Assembly (NCBI GenBank): GCA_903887845.1
Contig: CAISRC010000035.1
Location: forward strand, 1-64,000
Direction of reading: 5' to 3'
DNA from: an uncultured Chlorobiaceae bacterium
GTDB lineage: Bacteria; Bacteroidota; Chlorobiia; Chlorobiales; Chlorobiaceae
DNA length: 64,000 nucleotides
Within the stretch, counting starts at the first letter, position 1, and each line of letters begins with the position of its first letter. The notes below the pieces were generated by a model. The model did not search any database. It had not been told where the DNA came from and saw only the letters and a list, made by a program, of their open reading frames with translations. Shown one piece after another: positions 47,732 to 56,800 of this stretch. The translations under genes and the position numbers were made by a program.

Positions 47732-48277
47732 TCATGCTTTTTCGGAAACTAAAGCATGCCTGAGCATCTGAAGCTGGTGGCTTATAGTGCCATCATATAT
47801 CGTGTCGCCAATTTTCACGGAAACCCCGCCAATAAACTCCTCATTGACAGACAATCTTGGCCGGATTTTTTTCCCGGTAAAGACGGCAAGTCTGTTCACC
47901 AGATCATTGGCCTGTTCATCAGAAAGCTGAACCGCACTGACAACATCAACATTGATCACCCCTCGTTTTTCATCCAGAAGGATTTGAAACTCATCAATGA
48001 TTTGTGGAAGGAGACCTGCGCGTTTTTTTTGGGCAACCAGCTTTAAAAACAAGAACATTTTATCCCCGATCAAACCTTTAAAGATCTCTTCAAGGATATG
48101 AATCTTCTTGTCGCCTTTCACCAGAGGACTGCGCAACGCATGAACAAGATCACGTGAATTGTGAAGAACATCTCTGATCACCATCAGCTCTTCGACAATC
48201 TGATCGAGAAAATTACCCTCTTCAGCGGCTGAAAAGAGAGCTGCGGCATATCGACGGCTTGCAATTAATGTTGACAT
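47732..48277 (-). CDS. atpH: ATP synthase delta subunit
   Basis: A 181-residue OSCP/delta subunit that joins the F1 head to the peripheral stalk. ASRRYAAALFSAAEEG at the start and VNEEFIGGVSVKIGDTIYDG at the end are typical. It is the last gene of the F0-plus-delta operon, 14 bases after atpF. The F1 genes for alpha, beta, gamma and epsilon are not in the window. Confidence 0.95.
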   Translation of the reverse strand: MSTLIASRRYAAALFSAAEEGNFLDQIVEELMVIRDVLHNSRDLVHALRSPLVKGDKKIHILEEIFKGLIGDKMFLFLKLVAQKKRAGLLPQIIDEFQILLDEKRGVINVDVVSAVQLSDEQANDLVNRLAVFTGKKIRPRLSVNEEFIGGVSVKIGDTIYDGTISHQLQMLRHALVSEKA

Positions 48278-48291
48278 GTCTTGAGCAGTTT

Positions 48292-48819
48292 TCAGTTACG
48301 TTTTGTTGAAAAATCCTGAATCATGCTGTTAACGATCTTTTTCTGCATATCAGCATCAAGAGCGGTCTTGATAATTTTTTCAGCTCCCTTGACTGCAAGA
48401 TCAGCAACTTCATTCCTCAGCACATCGAGTGCCCGGCGTTTTTCCTGCTCTATTTCATCTTTCGCCGAGGCAATCATTTTTTTGGCCTCACTTTGAGCCT
48501 TCTCTGTGATATCAGCACGAAGCTTTTCGGCATAGTCCTTTCCTTCACGAAGAATCCGGTCGGCTTCAGCATCGGCTTTTGAAAGCAGCTCCCTGTTTTT
48601 ACGCAGAATAGCTTCAGACTCATCCTTGGCCTGATGTGCACGGTCAATAGATGACTGAATGCCCTTTTCCCGATCCTGGAGAGCCGTGATGATAGGACCC
48701 CATGCAATCTTCTTCAGAATAAGCAGGACAAGAATAAATGTTATCGCAGTCCAGAAAATAAGGCCGGGTTCCGGGCTCAAAAGACTACCGGCAAGAAGTA
48801 TAACTCCTGACGTAAGCAT
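48292..48819 (-). CDS. atpF: ATP synthase F0 b subunit
   Basis: A 175-residue peripheral-stalk subunit. One N-terminal membrane span ([20 protein letters not shown], about residues 20-40) is followed by a long, charged, helical, probably coiled-coil region to the C-terminus. I start it at the ATG at 48819. A TTG at 48825 is in frame but less likely. It lies between atpE and atpH. Confidence 0.94.
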   Translation of the reverse strand: MLTSGVILLAGSLLSPEPGLIFWTAITFILVLLILKKIAWGPIITALQDREKGIQSSIDRAHQAKDESEAILRKNRELLSKADAEADRILREGKDYAEKLRADITEKAQSEAKKMIASAKDEIEQEKRRALDVLRNEVADLAVKGAEKIIKTALDADMQKKIVNSMIQDFSTKRN

Positions 48820-48922
48820 GAACAATGTTTCCGTTAACGATTAATAAAACCCGAAAACGGCTTGGGGAAATAAGCCGCAATCGGGATATCTTCTCTATCG
48901 AATCTGCAGAGTACTCGCAATC

Positions 48923-49150
48923 TTACTTAAGAGCAAGAAGCACGCAGATAACTTCGCCGAACAAAGCAACACCTTCGATAAGAGCTGCAGCAATAATCAT
49001 GGTAGTACGGATATCCGCAGTCGCTTCAGGCTGACGAGCAACACCTTCGGCAGCAGAAGCTGCTACGTTACCAATACCAAGACCAGCTCCGATAACAGCA
49101 AGACCAGCACCAATACCGGCGCCTAAATAACCTAAACCTAAACCTTCCAT
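48923..49150 (-). CDS. atpE: ATP synthase F0 c subunit
   Basis: A 75-residue hairpin of two membrane helices around the polar loop VARQPEA. The ion-carrying carboxylate is Glu59 in AALIEGVALFG. The residue after it is Gly, and the helix-1 position equivalent to the sodium-binding Gln is Asn, so the ring looks proton-coupled and not sodium-coupled. Glycine-rich GAGIGAGLAVIGAGLGIG is the usual first helix. Confidence 0.96.
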   Translation of the reverse strand: MEGLGLGYLGAGIGAGLAVIGAGLGIGNVAASAAEGVARQPEATADIRTTMIIAAALIEGVALFGEVICVLLALK

Positions 49151-49251
49151 CTTGTAATTACCCCCGTTTATTTTTTTTGTAAGTTTTCATTAAAAACAGT
49201 CAATAAAAAGTCTGAAGATAAGAGTTATTCCCTAATAATCCTTACACCATT

Positions 49252-50274
49252 TTAATGCGAGGCAACTCCCGCCTCATGCTCGTCATGGCCTTCATGAGCT
49301 GAAGCAAGGCCGATAAAAAGTGCGGAGAGCATCGTAAAAATAAATGCCTGAAGGAAAGCGACAAAAAGTTCAAGCAGATAGATAAATATTGAGAATGGAA
49401 CCGACATGACGACTGCAACAATATAGCTTTTAAGAATAAAGCTGATAAAGATCAGACTGAGAATCACAATGTGACCCGCCGTCATATTGGCAAACAACCG
49501 TATAGTAAGAGCAACAGGCTTGGTAAACAAGCCGATAAATTCAATCGGAATCATAATGATCCAGAGTGCCGGATGAGTTCCACCCGTAAGATGCGCAAGG
49601 TACCCCTTGATGCCATGAGCTTTCAAGGCCGCGATCTGTGTAAGGAAAAAGGTGAAGGTGGCAAGTGTCAGCGTGACGTTGATATTACCCGTCGCGGTGG
49701 CACCGTACGGAACAAGCCCCATAAGGTTGCAGAGCAGAATAAAAAAGAAGACCGTCAGAAGATACGTGAGATACTTTTCATAATCCTTCCCGATATTGGC
49801 TTTGGCCACATCCGTGCGGATAAACTCAACCAGCGCCTCCATGGCGTTGACCAGCCCCTTGGGCGCCTGACTGGGGGTCATCTTCTTGTACTTGGCACCG
49901 ACTATGGAAAAGATTACCAGAAGAATTGCCGATACAACCCAGAGCATCACCACATGTTTGGTGATGGAAATATCAAATCCGCCCAATTTTATTTCAGGAA
50001 GCTCTACGCTGCCAAAGGGAGGAAATGCGAATTCCCTGTTATTAAGGATATGATGCATGATAACATCACCGGCCTTTTCCTCTTCAGGAGCCGCCACAGC
50101 GCCATGTGCCGCATCAACAGCAGGAGCAGGAGCCGCTGCCACTTCATTTCGGGAAACACCCGGCAACTGCTCAGTAGAGGCCGCAGCAATACTGAAACCA
50201 TTAAGCAGAAGAGGTACAAGAACAGCAAAAACCTTGAGAAGGGCCTTCGTCCGTTGAACGTTTATCCGTTTCAT
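49252..50274 (-). CDS. atpB: ATP synthase F0 a subunit
   Basis: A 340-residue membrane subunit forming the proton channel. The essential arginine is in [16 protein letters not shown]. The C-terminal half has about five membrane spans. The N-terminus is unusually long: a hydrophobic segment (about 12-32) that looks like a signal sequence, then an Ala-rich, Pro-rich linker to about 75 before the conserved core. The final tail is His-rich and acidic ([14 protein letters not shown]). The start overlaps the previous gene stop as ATGA. Confidence 0.95.
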   Translation of the reverse strand: MKRINVQRTKALLKVFAVLVPLLLNGFSIAAASTEQLPGVSRNEVAAAPAPAVDAAHGAVAAPEEEKAGDVIMHHILNNREFAFPPFGSVELPEIKLGGFDISITKHVVMLWVVSAILLVIFSIVGAKYKKMTPSQAPKGLVNAMEALVEFIRTDVAKANIGKDYEKYLTYLLTVFFFILLCNLMGLVPYGATATGNINVTLTLATFTFFLTQIAALKAHGIKGYLAHLTGGTHPALWIIMIPIEFIGLFTKPVALTIRLFANMTAGHIVILSLIFISFILKSYIVAVVMSVPFSIFIYLLELFVAFLQAFIFTMLSALFIGLASAHEGHDEHEAGVASH

Positions 50275-50657
50275 GCAGTATTCTTTTTCTGTTTGTTTTT
50301 CTTTTGATACCCTAGAATTTCAACAATCACATAGATACAGTAAAAAGCAAAAAATGAGAACACAAAATCATTTATAACTGCCAGTTGCCTTACAAGAACT
50401 ACCGCAATAAGCACCATCATCAACAGCAGCCGAACCATCAGCCCACCAAACACAACCTTGGTAAAGACTGTGGACTCCTTATCAAGAGCATACTCAAAAA
50501 GCAGGTATCCTACAGCAGTATTCGTTACAACCATTATCCATGCAAGAAACACTGAATAACGGTCGGTAGCACCCGGATCAAGAGCATAAAAAATTATCGC
50601 CCATAAAATGACGGATAAGATACATAACTTAATAAAAAATTCAAACAAAGGCTTCAT
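50271..50657 (-). CDS. AtpI-like membrane protein
   Basis: About 128 residues with four hydrophobic spans (opening [17 protein letters not shown] and ending [17 protein letters not shown]), then a Lys-rich tail. Size, topology and position directly before atpB match the ATP synthase I/UncI assembly factor, but the sequence is diverged. I start it at 50657 (MKPLFEFF). The frame continues to 50735 without a better start. Its stop overlaps the atpB start. Confidence 0.65.
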   Translation of the reverse strand: MKPLFEFFIKLCILSVILWAIIFYALDPGATDRYSVFLAWIMVVTNTAVGYLLFEYALDKESTVFTKVVFGGLMVRLLLMMVLIAVVLVRQLAVINDFVFSFFAFYCIYVIVEILGYQKKNKQKKNTA

Positions 50658-50706
50658 AAGATCTGTTTCTTTCTTGATAAACAAATGTAATAACTGAAAA
50701 TATGCC

Positions 50707-50955
50707 CTAATTTTTTTTGTTTGCCTGCCGAACAACCTTCATAAGCACCAACGCCATACCAAACATACCGAGCACAACTCCAGCCAGAAGCAGCAATGGT
50801 GACGTGCCAAACTTGCCATCGGCCCAATACCCGGCCAACACAAAAAACGCAAAGCTTACTGCTATCTGCAAACCAATACCTATGTAATCGGACATTGCCC
50901 GAACAGAACGCCCGAAGTGATCTGGAAACCTCTCTTCATCAGGCTTTGTCATCAA
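50707..50955 (-). CDS. atpZ: AtpZ/AtpI family protein
   Basis: An 82-residue protein with two hydrophobic helices (IGLQIAVSFAFFVLAGYWAD and PLLLLAGVVLGMFGMALVLM), the AtpZ pattern found at the head of many F0F1 operons, where it may assist assembly or carry Mg. It leads the operon atpZ, atpI-like, atpB, atpE, atpF, atpH. The promoter should lie in 50956-51208, shared with the divergent pgeF. Confidence 0.85.
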   Translation of the reverse strand: MMTKPDEERFPDHFGRSVRAMSDYIGIGLQIAVSFAFFVLAGYWADGKFGTSPLLLLAGVVLGMFGMALVLMKVVRQANKKN

Positions 50956-51208
50956 TGAGCATCCTTGTTTATGTTCAAACCTGCAAGCACATCCGGCAGA
51001 AAAAGAAGATAACCAGAACCGCCGTGATTACCGTGTCGAGAAGCCAAAGATAATACTACTTCCTGAAATAATGAATCCATTTACAGGAAATTCTCCCGCC
51101 GATGGATAACTGAAATTGAATAAATTATATTATTTTTTTATACAAATTCAATGAGCAATGCGCTCCTGATTGGCCTCGACAACAACGAATAATTTCAGCA
51201 GGCTCAGA

Positions 51209-51970
51209 ATGATACCGGAATATATCGTACCAGACTGCTTTCGCGGATATCAAGGGCTTATCGCACTGCAGAGCACAAGAAAAGGAGGTGTAAGCAACGG
51301 GGAGTATTCCTCCCTGAACCTCGGAGGCAATACAGGGGATCGTCCAGACCTGGTTGATGAAAACACCAGACGGCTGTGTTCTGCGGCAGGCATTAAACTC
51401 GAGCAATTGGTACGCTCCGATCAGGTACACGGCACAGAAATACTTTTTGCAGAAAAGCCGGGCCGATATCACGGTTATGACTCTCTTATTACAGACAAAA
51501 ACAATCTCTTCCTGTGCATCTTTACCGCAGACTGCTATCCCGTGCTGATTTATGACCCCCGGCATAATGCTTCAGGAGCGATTCATGCCGGCTGGAAAGG
51601 TACCGCCGGGCAGATTGTTGTAAAAACCCTTGCCGCCATGACACATCGCTTTCAATCAATACCTGCAGAGTGCCTTGCCTATATAGGAACAGGAATTTCG
51701 GCCAGTGCTTATGAAGTTGAGAGGGAGGTTGCAAAAGAGTTCCCGCCTGATACCAGCAAGCGTTCCCCTTTCTCCCCGGATGAAGAAAAATATCTTCTGG
51801 ATCTTGGCATGGTCAACTACCGGCAACTGCTTGCATCGGGAGTACCGGCATCGAACATTGAAAGATCCCCGTTCTGCTCGTCCGGCGACAAAGACCTTTT
51901 CTTTTCCTATCGGCGGGATCAGGGAATAACCGGCCGTATGGTCTCCCTGATCGGAGTCGGGGCTCGCTGA
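51209..51970 (+). CDS. pgeF: PgeF/YfiH laccase-domain protein
   Basis: A roughly 253-residue protein of the multicopper-polyphenol oxidase superfamily-like YfiH/YlmD family. FTADCYPVLIYDP and AIHAGWKGTAGQIV carry the conserved Cys and His near the zinc site. Members act on purine nucleosides or edit muropeptides. I start at ATG 51209 (MIPEYIVPDC) and not at the TTG 39 bases earlier. It converges on the CoA-transferase gene with six bases between stops. Confidence 0.88.
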   Translation: MIPEYIVPDCFRGYQGLIALQSTRKGGVSNGEYSSLNLGGNTGDRPDLVDENTRRLCSAAGIKLEQLVRSDQVHGTEILFAEKPGRYHGYDSLITDKNNLFLCIFTADCYPVLIYDPRHNASGAIHAGWKGTAGQIVVKTLAAMTHRFQSIPAECLAYIGTGISASAYEVEREVAKEFPPDTSKRSPFSPDEEKYLLDLGMVNYRQLLASGVPASNIERSPFCSSGDKDLFFSYRRDQGITGRMVSLIGVGAR

Positions 51971-51976
51971 GGCCGG

Positions 51977-53269
51977 TTACATAAAGCTCTTTCCGTAAGA
52001 GCCATAGAGTTCATGAGCCTGACGGCATATCTCCTCCCTGAAATCGGGATGCGCTATACTGGCAAGGGCTTCCGCCCTCTGCCTGAGATTTTTGCCATGC
52101 AGATTAACAATGCCATACTCGGTAACCACATACTGCACATGAGCCCTTGTGGTAACAACGCCGGCCCCCGGTTTAAGCTGTGGAACAATCCTCGACAAGC
52201 CGTTTTTTGTTGTGGACGGCAATGCAATAATAGGCTTTCCGCCCTTTGAAAGCGCAGCGCCCCTTATAAAATCCATCTGACCGCCAACACCGGAAAAATA
52301 TTTCTGACCGATCGAGTCGGCACATACCTGACCTGACATGTCAATTTCAAGAGCACTGTTAATCGCAGTTACCCGTGGATTTTTGCGGATCTCCCGCGTA
52401 TCATTGACATAATCAGAAGGAAGCATCTCTACAAGAGGATTATCGTCAACAAAATCATAGAGACGCCTGGTTCCAACAAGAAAGCTTGCTACGATAATCT
52501 CCCGGTGACTCCTTTTTTTGCTGCCGTTGATGACCCCTTTTTCCACAAGTTCAACCACTCCATCAGAAAACATTTCTGAATGAATACCCAGATCCCGGTG
52601 ACCGGTAAGAGCCGCAAGGGTTGCATCAGGAATTGCGCCTATACCCAACTGGAGCGTGGCGCCATCCTCGACAATGGAGGCAATATGACGACCTATTCCA
52701 ATCTCAATATCACTCAAGACGTGAAGAGGAGTTTCAGGCAGGGGATCGTCCACGTCAACCATTGCGTGAATCTTGCTGGTATGAAGCATCCCTTCACCAT
52801 GGGTACGGGGCATATTCGGATTCACCTGGGCGATAACCACCTTCGCAGCATGCACTGCCGCCAGGGTAGCGTCTACCGACACTCCAAGAGAACAGTATCC
52901 GTGGCGATCAGGAGGAGAAACATGGACCAGAGCAACGTCGAGCGGAAGAATCCCGTTATAAAAAAGCGAAGGAACATCGCTGAGAAACACCGGGATAGCA
53001 TCTCCATCACCGCCCTGAACCGACTTGCGAACATTTTTTCCAACAAACAAGGCATTCAATCTGAAGCTCTCGCGATATTCAGGCCTGGCATAAGGTGCGT
53101 CTCCCTCAGTGTGAAGACTGACAATTTCAACATTTTTCAACTGGTCTGCCCGAGCGACCATTGCTTCAATCAACCGTTGCGGCGTTGCTGCCGCTGTATG
53201 CAAAAATACCCTGTCTCCCGACTTGATTCTTGCTACCGCATGTTCTGCGGAAAGCGTCTTATAACTCAT
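51977..53269 (-). CDS. Acetyl-CoA hydrolase/CoA-transferase family protein
   Basis: A 430-residue class I CoA-transferase of the 4-hydroxybutyrate/propionyl-CoA:succinate type. It opens YKTLSAEHAVARIKSGDRV. The HSEMFSDGVVELVEKG segment near residue 232 carries the probable catalytic glutamate, and VTEYGIVNLHGKNLRQRAEA near the end is the family's C-terminal motif. It moves CoA between carboxylic acids, or hydrolyses acetyl-CoA. It starts nine bases after ftsZ, so it appears to be part of the division cluster transcript. Confidence 0.9.
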   Translation of the reverse strand: MSYKTLSAEHAVARIKSGDRVFLHTAAATPQRLIEAMVARADQLKNVEIVSLHTEGDAPYARPEYRESFRLNALFVGKNVRKSVQGGDGDAIPVFLSDVPSLFYNGILPLDVALVHVSPPDRHGYCSLGVSVDATLAAVHAAKVVIAQVNPNMPRTHGEGMLHTSKIHAMVDVDDPLPETPLHVLSDIEIGIGRHIASIVEDGATLQLGIGAIPDATLAALTGHRDLGIHSEMFSDGVVELVEKGVINGSKKRSHREIIVASFLVGTRRLYDFVDDNPLVEMLPSDYVNDTREIRKNPRVTAINSALEIDMSGQVCADSIGQKYFSGVGGQMDFIRGAALSKGGKPIIALPSTTKNGLSRIVPQLKPGAGVVTTRAHVQYVVTEYGIVNLHGKNLRQRAEALASIAHPDFREEICRQAHELYGSYGKSFM

Positions 53270-53278
53270 AAACCCCTT

Positions 53279-54571
53279 TTAATTTCCGTTGTTTTTCCGG
53301 CGAAGATATGCCGGAGTATCTGATAAACCTTTCTGAATTTTGTCTTCGTGCTCCGCTCTCTCTCCTGCCAGCGAAGGATTGTGATCAACATCCTGGCCGG
53401 GATTTTTCCTCACGCCAACCTCATGGGGATCATGGATTGATAACTGCCTTCTGATATAAGCAGGAATCCGCAAATCCTCCTCTTGCCGTTCAGGTGCAAG
53501 CGAGGCTGTCTGGCGAACGGATGCATGAATCTGTCCCGGCCTCATGCCCGGTACCTGGGCAACGGGATGGCGTACTGCAGGAGCCTTTCCATCGTCACGA
53601 TCCTTTCTCTTGAAACCAGTCACAATAACGGTAACCCTGATCTCTCCTGAAACCTGAGGCTCATCGACATAGCCATTGATAATCTTGGCATCACTGCCGA
53701 CCTGTTCCTCGATATAGTTCATGGCATCCGACATGTCCCTCATGGTAACCTCGCCGGTAATGTTGACCAGCACCCCTTTGGCTCCCTTGATCGATACTCC
53801 CTCAAGAAGAGGGCTGTTAATCGCATCCGATGATGCCTTCATCGCCCGGCGTTCCCCCGCAGCAGCCGCAGAACCCATAACGGCATCGCCAGCTCCGGAC
53901 ATAATACTCCGGACATCGGCAAAATCAACATTAACATGTCCGTGACGGGTAATAATGTCAGCTATGCCTTTTGCTGCCCTGTAGAGAACATCGTTCGCCA
54001 TGTTAAATGCTTCAGTGGCGCTGACACCCTCTTCAGCAATACTCAGAATCTTTTCGTTTTCGACAAGAATAAGAGTGTCAATATATTTTCTCAGTTCGGC
54101 TATACCACCATCAGCAATTTTCGACTTTACCTGTCCTTCAAAGTTGAAGGGCCTGGTTACCACACCAATGGTCAGAATGCCCATATTTCTTGCAATGGAT
54201 GCAATAACCGGCGCGGCACCTGTTCCGGTGCCTTTGCCCATACCTGCTGCAATAAAAACAAGATCGGCACCTCGAAGCTGAGCCGCAATAATTTCCTTGT
54301 CATCCTCGGCAGCCTGACGGCCTTTTGCAGGATCTGCCCCGGCACCCAACCCGCTTGTTGCCTTCTTGCCGATCTGCACCCTGAGAGGTGCCTTCGAGTT
54401 CAGAAGCGCCTGACGATCGGTATTAAACACAATATATTCAACACCGCTTATTTTTCGGTCAATCATATTGTTAACCGCATTGCCGCCGCAACCACCGACG
54501 CCAACAATCTTTATAGTAACCCCTTTACCCTGGTCGCTGTCAAACAGGCCCGGGTCCAGCTCAAATGCCAT
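53279..54571 (-). CDS. ftsZ: Cell division protein FtsZ
   Basis: Tubulin-like GTPase that forms the division ring, 430 residues. N-terminal [15 protein letters not shown] and TRPFNFEGQ are standard. The glycine-rich T4 loop reads [12 protein letters not shown] with Lys113 where FtsZ proteins normally have Gly, and the codon is AAA (54225-54223 region). The C-terminal conserved peptide appears twice: [12 protein letters not shown] (about 366-377) and [11 protein letters not shown] (about 417-427). Everything else suggests a functional protein. It follows ftsA by 42 bases. Confidence 0.97.
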   Translation of the reverse strand: MAFELDPGLFDSDQGKGVTIKIVGVGGCGGNAVNNMIDRKISGVEYIVFNTDRQALLNSKAPLRVQIGKKATSGLGAGADPAKGRQAAEDDKEIIAAQLRGADLVFIAAGMGKGTGTGAAPVIASIARNMGILTIGVVTRPFNFEGQVKSKIADGGIAELRKYIDTLILVENEKILSIAEEGVSATEAFNMANDVLYRAAKGIADIITRHGHVNVDFADVRSIMSGAGDAVMGSAAAAGERRAMKASSDAINSPLLEGVSIKGAKGVLVNITGEVTMRDMSDAMNYIEEQVGSDAKIINGYVDEPQVSGEIRVTVIVTGFKRKDRDDGKAPAVRHPVAQVPGMRPGQIHASVRQTASLAPERQEEDLRIPAYIRRQLSIHDPHEVGVRKNPGQDVDHNPSLAGERAEHEDKIQKGLSDTPAYLRRKNNGN

Positions 54572-54613
54572 TGCTCATTTCTCCCCTTTAAAACGCTCTT
54601 GTTAGCTCGCACA

Positions 54614-55915
54614 TCACAGATTATCCCAAAATTTCTTCATCCTGTCAACAATTTTTTTCCCTGCAGGACTTTGCTCCTGCACCACAGGATCTTCCTGAAT
54701 GCCTTCCGGCGCCTCAGACGGCAGAACCTCTGCTGTCGAAGCAAAACTGTGATTTACTGAGAGGTTATTCTGAAATGCATGGGCAACAAGACCCATCACG
54801 GTTGCATACATCGGATTATTGACGGAACCCTTGATCCCGCCAGATACCCCTTCAGGATAGCCGATACGAATATCAAGACCAAGAACATCCCGGGCAAGCT
54901 CTTCGGCTCCCGGCAGAAGCGAACCGCCTCCCGTTATAATTGCTCCGGCATTGAGGTATTCGTAATAACCAGAACGCTTGACCGAGTCCCTCACCAGTTC
55001 CAGAATCTCCATCATTCTGGCTTCGATAATCATCGTCAGGGAGCTTTTCGGAACCGATTTTTGCGGGCGGCCTTCGATACCTTCAATAAGCAGCTCCTCA
55101 TCATCACCGCTGAGCTTGCTGTATGCACAACCATGCTTTATTTTCAGCTCCTCGGCAACCTCGTATAGAGCCTTCACGCCATGAGCAATATCATGAGTAA
55201 CATCGTTGGCCGCAACCTTGATGACCTCTGAATAACGGATCGCTCCATCAATATAAATAGCGACCTCAGTGGTTCCTCCTCCGATGTCAATAACAACAAC
55301 CCCGCTTTTTTTCTCACGCTCTTTCATGACGGCCATGCCGGAAGCAACGGGCTCAAAGGTAACGGCACTGATTTCCAGGCCCGCCTTCTCGACACACTGC
55401 CTGATATTGCGAATCTTTGTTCTCAGACCGACAACAATATAGGCACTGCCCCTCATGGTGGTTCCCGCCATACCTATTGGATCAAGAAGCCCATCCTGAT
55501 CATCAACAATGAATTCCTGGGGAATAACATGAATAATTTCATGATCGATATCCAGATACCGGATATTCGTCTTGGCCTTTTCCAGAAACCGCTTCACATC
55601 AGACTCATTGACAATTCCTGTCTGATTGATGCTTATTTCCGAATTACTGTGAATACAATGAACATGCGCACCGGATATGCCGACATTGACACCATGGATA
55701 CGGATAGAAGACTCCCGTTCAGCATCAGCAACAGCGGCCCGGATAGAGGCTACCGTTTTGTTAATATTCACCACTGTTGCCCGTTGAAGCCCATCGGAAT
55801 TAGAACGCCCCTTGCCAAGTACGTTGAGTTTTCCTATTTCATCTTTTTCAGCAACAACAACACACACCTTGGTTGTTCCGATATCAAGACCTACTGCAAT
55901 ATTGCTTTTCAGCAT
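54614..55915 (-). CDS. ftsA: Cell division protein FtsA
   Basis: Actin-like ATPase of 433 residues that anchors FtsZ to the membrane. GLDIGTTKVCVVVAEK at the N-terminus and VVIDIGGGTTEVAIYID in the middle are the phosphate loops. The C-terminal amphipathic helix, IVDRMKKFWDNL, should bind the membrane. It follows ftsQ by 21 bases and precedes ftsZ. Confidence 0.97.
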   Translation of the reverse strand: MLKSNIAVGLDIGTTKVCVVVAEKDEIGKLNVLGKGRSNSDGLQRATVVNINKTVASIRAAVADAERESSIRIHGVNVGISGAHVHCIHSNSEISINQTGIVNESDVKRFLEKAKTNIRYLDIDHEIIHVIPQEFIVDDQDGLLDPIGMAGTTMRGSAYIVVGLRTKIRNIRQCVEKAGLEISAVTFEPVASGMAVMKEREKKSGVVVIDIGGGTTEVAIYIDGAIRYSEVIKVAANDVTHDIAHGVKALYEVAEELKIKHGCAYSKLSGDDEELLIEGIEGRPQKSVPKSSLTMIIEARMMEILELVRDSVKRSGYYEYLNAGAIITGGGSLLPGAEELARDVLGLDIRIGYPEGVSGGIKGSVNNPMYATVMGLVAHAFQNNLSVNHSFASTAEVLPSEAPEGIQEDPVVQEQSPAGKKIVDRMKKFWDNL

Positions 55916-55936
55916 CGTTCTTTACTTGCATAATAT

Positions 55937-56800
55937 TCATGGAGAAATATCCTGCGGATCCTTTGGAGATACAAGATCCGTGGTAAAAATCCTGTCCCTG
56001 AACCTCAGATCCACAGTGTCATAACATCCAAAACCTTTTTTTGAAATGACCTTTTGCCAGAATATCTCAAATTTTTTCAACTTTTCCTTGAAGTTACCAT
56101 CATTACCCACAATAAAACGGGAAGGAGCCTGGACGGCAATGAACCATGTCATATTGTTGACTGCAAGATGAAGTTCGCGAACAAGCATGCTTGCATACTC
56201 TGTCTCTGAAAGTGACTCAAGAAAATGCAGGATCAATGCAACATCACGACTGTCAAGTTGCTGAAGGCCATTCCTTGCTGTTTTCAGGCGGTTTATTCCG
56301 GCAATTTCAAGCAATTTCGGGAAACGCTCTGCAACCACTGGTTTCCAGGGAAGAAGAAATCCTTCACGATCAATAACCGTCACTCTGCCATCAAGCACTG
56401 TTCTGGCAACTGGCTCCCGCTCTAAAACTCTGACGCGGACAATCCCGTTCAGCTCTTTGCTGATCACAGCATCCCTGAGATAGGGAATCACCATAATCAT
56501 CCTTTTCAACTCTTCGGCATCAAGCTCCTGCAGGTTTCTGCCTTTAAAAACCATGATGCGTGATAAAAGCTCCTTGTCCGCAATAATTGAGGCTCCATCA
56601 ACAACAAAGTCCCTGACAACCACCTCTTTTTTCCAGTGCGAGGCAAGTGAAACTAATCCCGCAAGAGCGGCAAGCGCCATCAGCAAAATAAATAGCAGCG
56701 CAAGCCAGTTGCCCCCCGAAAAAGGAGAAGCAACATCGCTCCGGCTTTCCTCTCCTTCCGGCAGAACATCGGAATATTCATGGTATTCGGAATCAGACAT
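55937..56800 (-). CDS. ftsQ: Cell division protein FtsQ
   Basis: Bitopic division protein of 287 residues. An acidic cytoplasmic tail of about 35 residues is followed by one membrane span ([20 protein letters not shown]), a POTRA domain starting at [12 protein letters not shown] and the FtsQ/DivIB beta domain. I start at ATG 56800 ([11 protein letters not shown]), which overlaps the murC stop by eight bases. The open frame to 57097 lies within murC and is not used. Confidence 0.93.
   Translation of the reverse strand: MSDSEYHEYSDVLPEGEESRSDVASPFSGGNWLALLFILLMALAALAGLVSLASHWKKEVVVRDFVVDGASIIADKELLSRIMVFKGRNLQELDAEELKRMIMVIPYLRDAVISKELNGIVRVRVLEREPVARTVLDGRVTVIDREGFLLPWKPVVAERFPKLLEIAGINRLKTARNGLQQLDSRDVALILHFLESLSETEYASMLVRELHLAVNNMTWFIAVQAPSRFIVGNDGNFKEKLKKFEIFWQKVISKKGFGCYDTVDLRFRDRIFTTDLVSPKDPQDISP

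Noticed and set aside
48923-49150. Sodium-binding c-ring
   Set aside because: The residues that coordinate sodium in known Na-type c subunits (Gln in helix 1, Ser or Thr after Glu) are Asn and Gly here.
53936-54760. Open frame of 274 codons on the plus strand
   Set aside because: It covers the reverse of ftsZ and the ftsA 3' end. No domain or start signal supports it.
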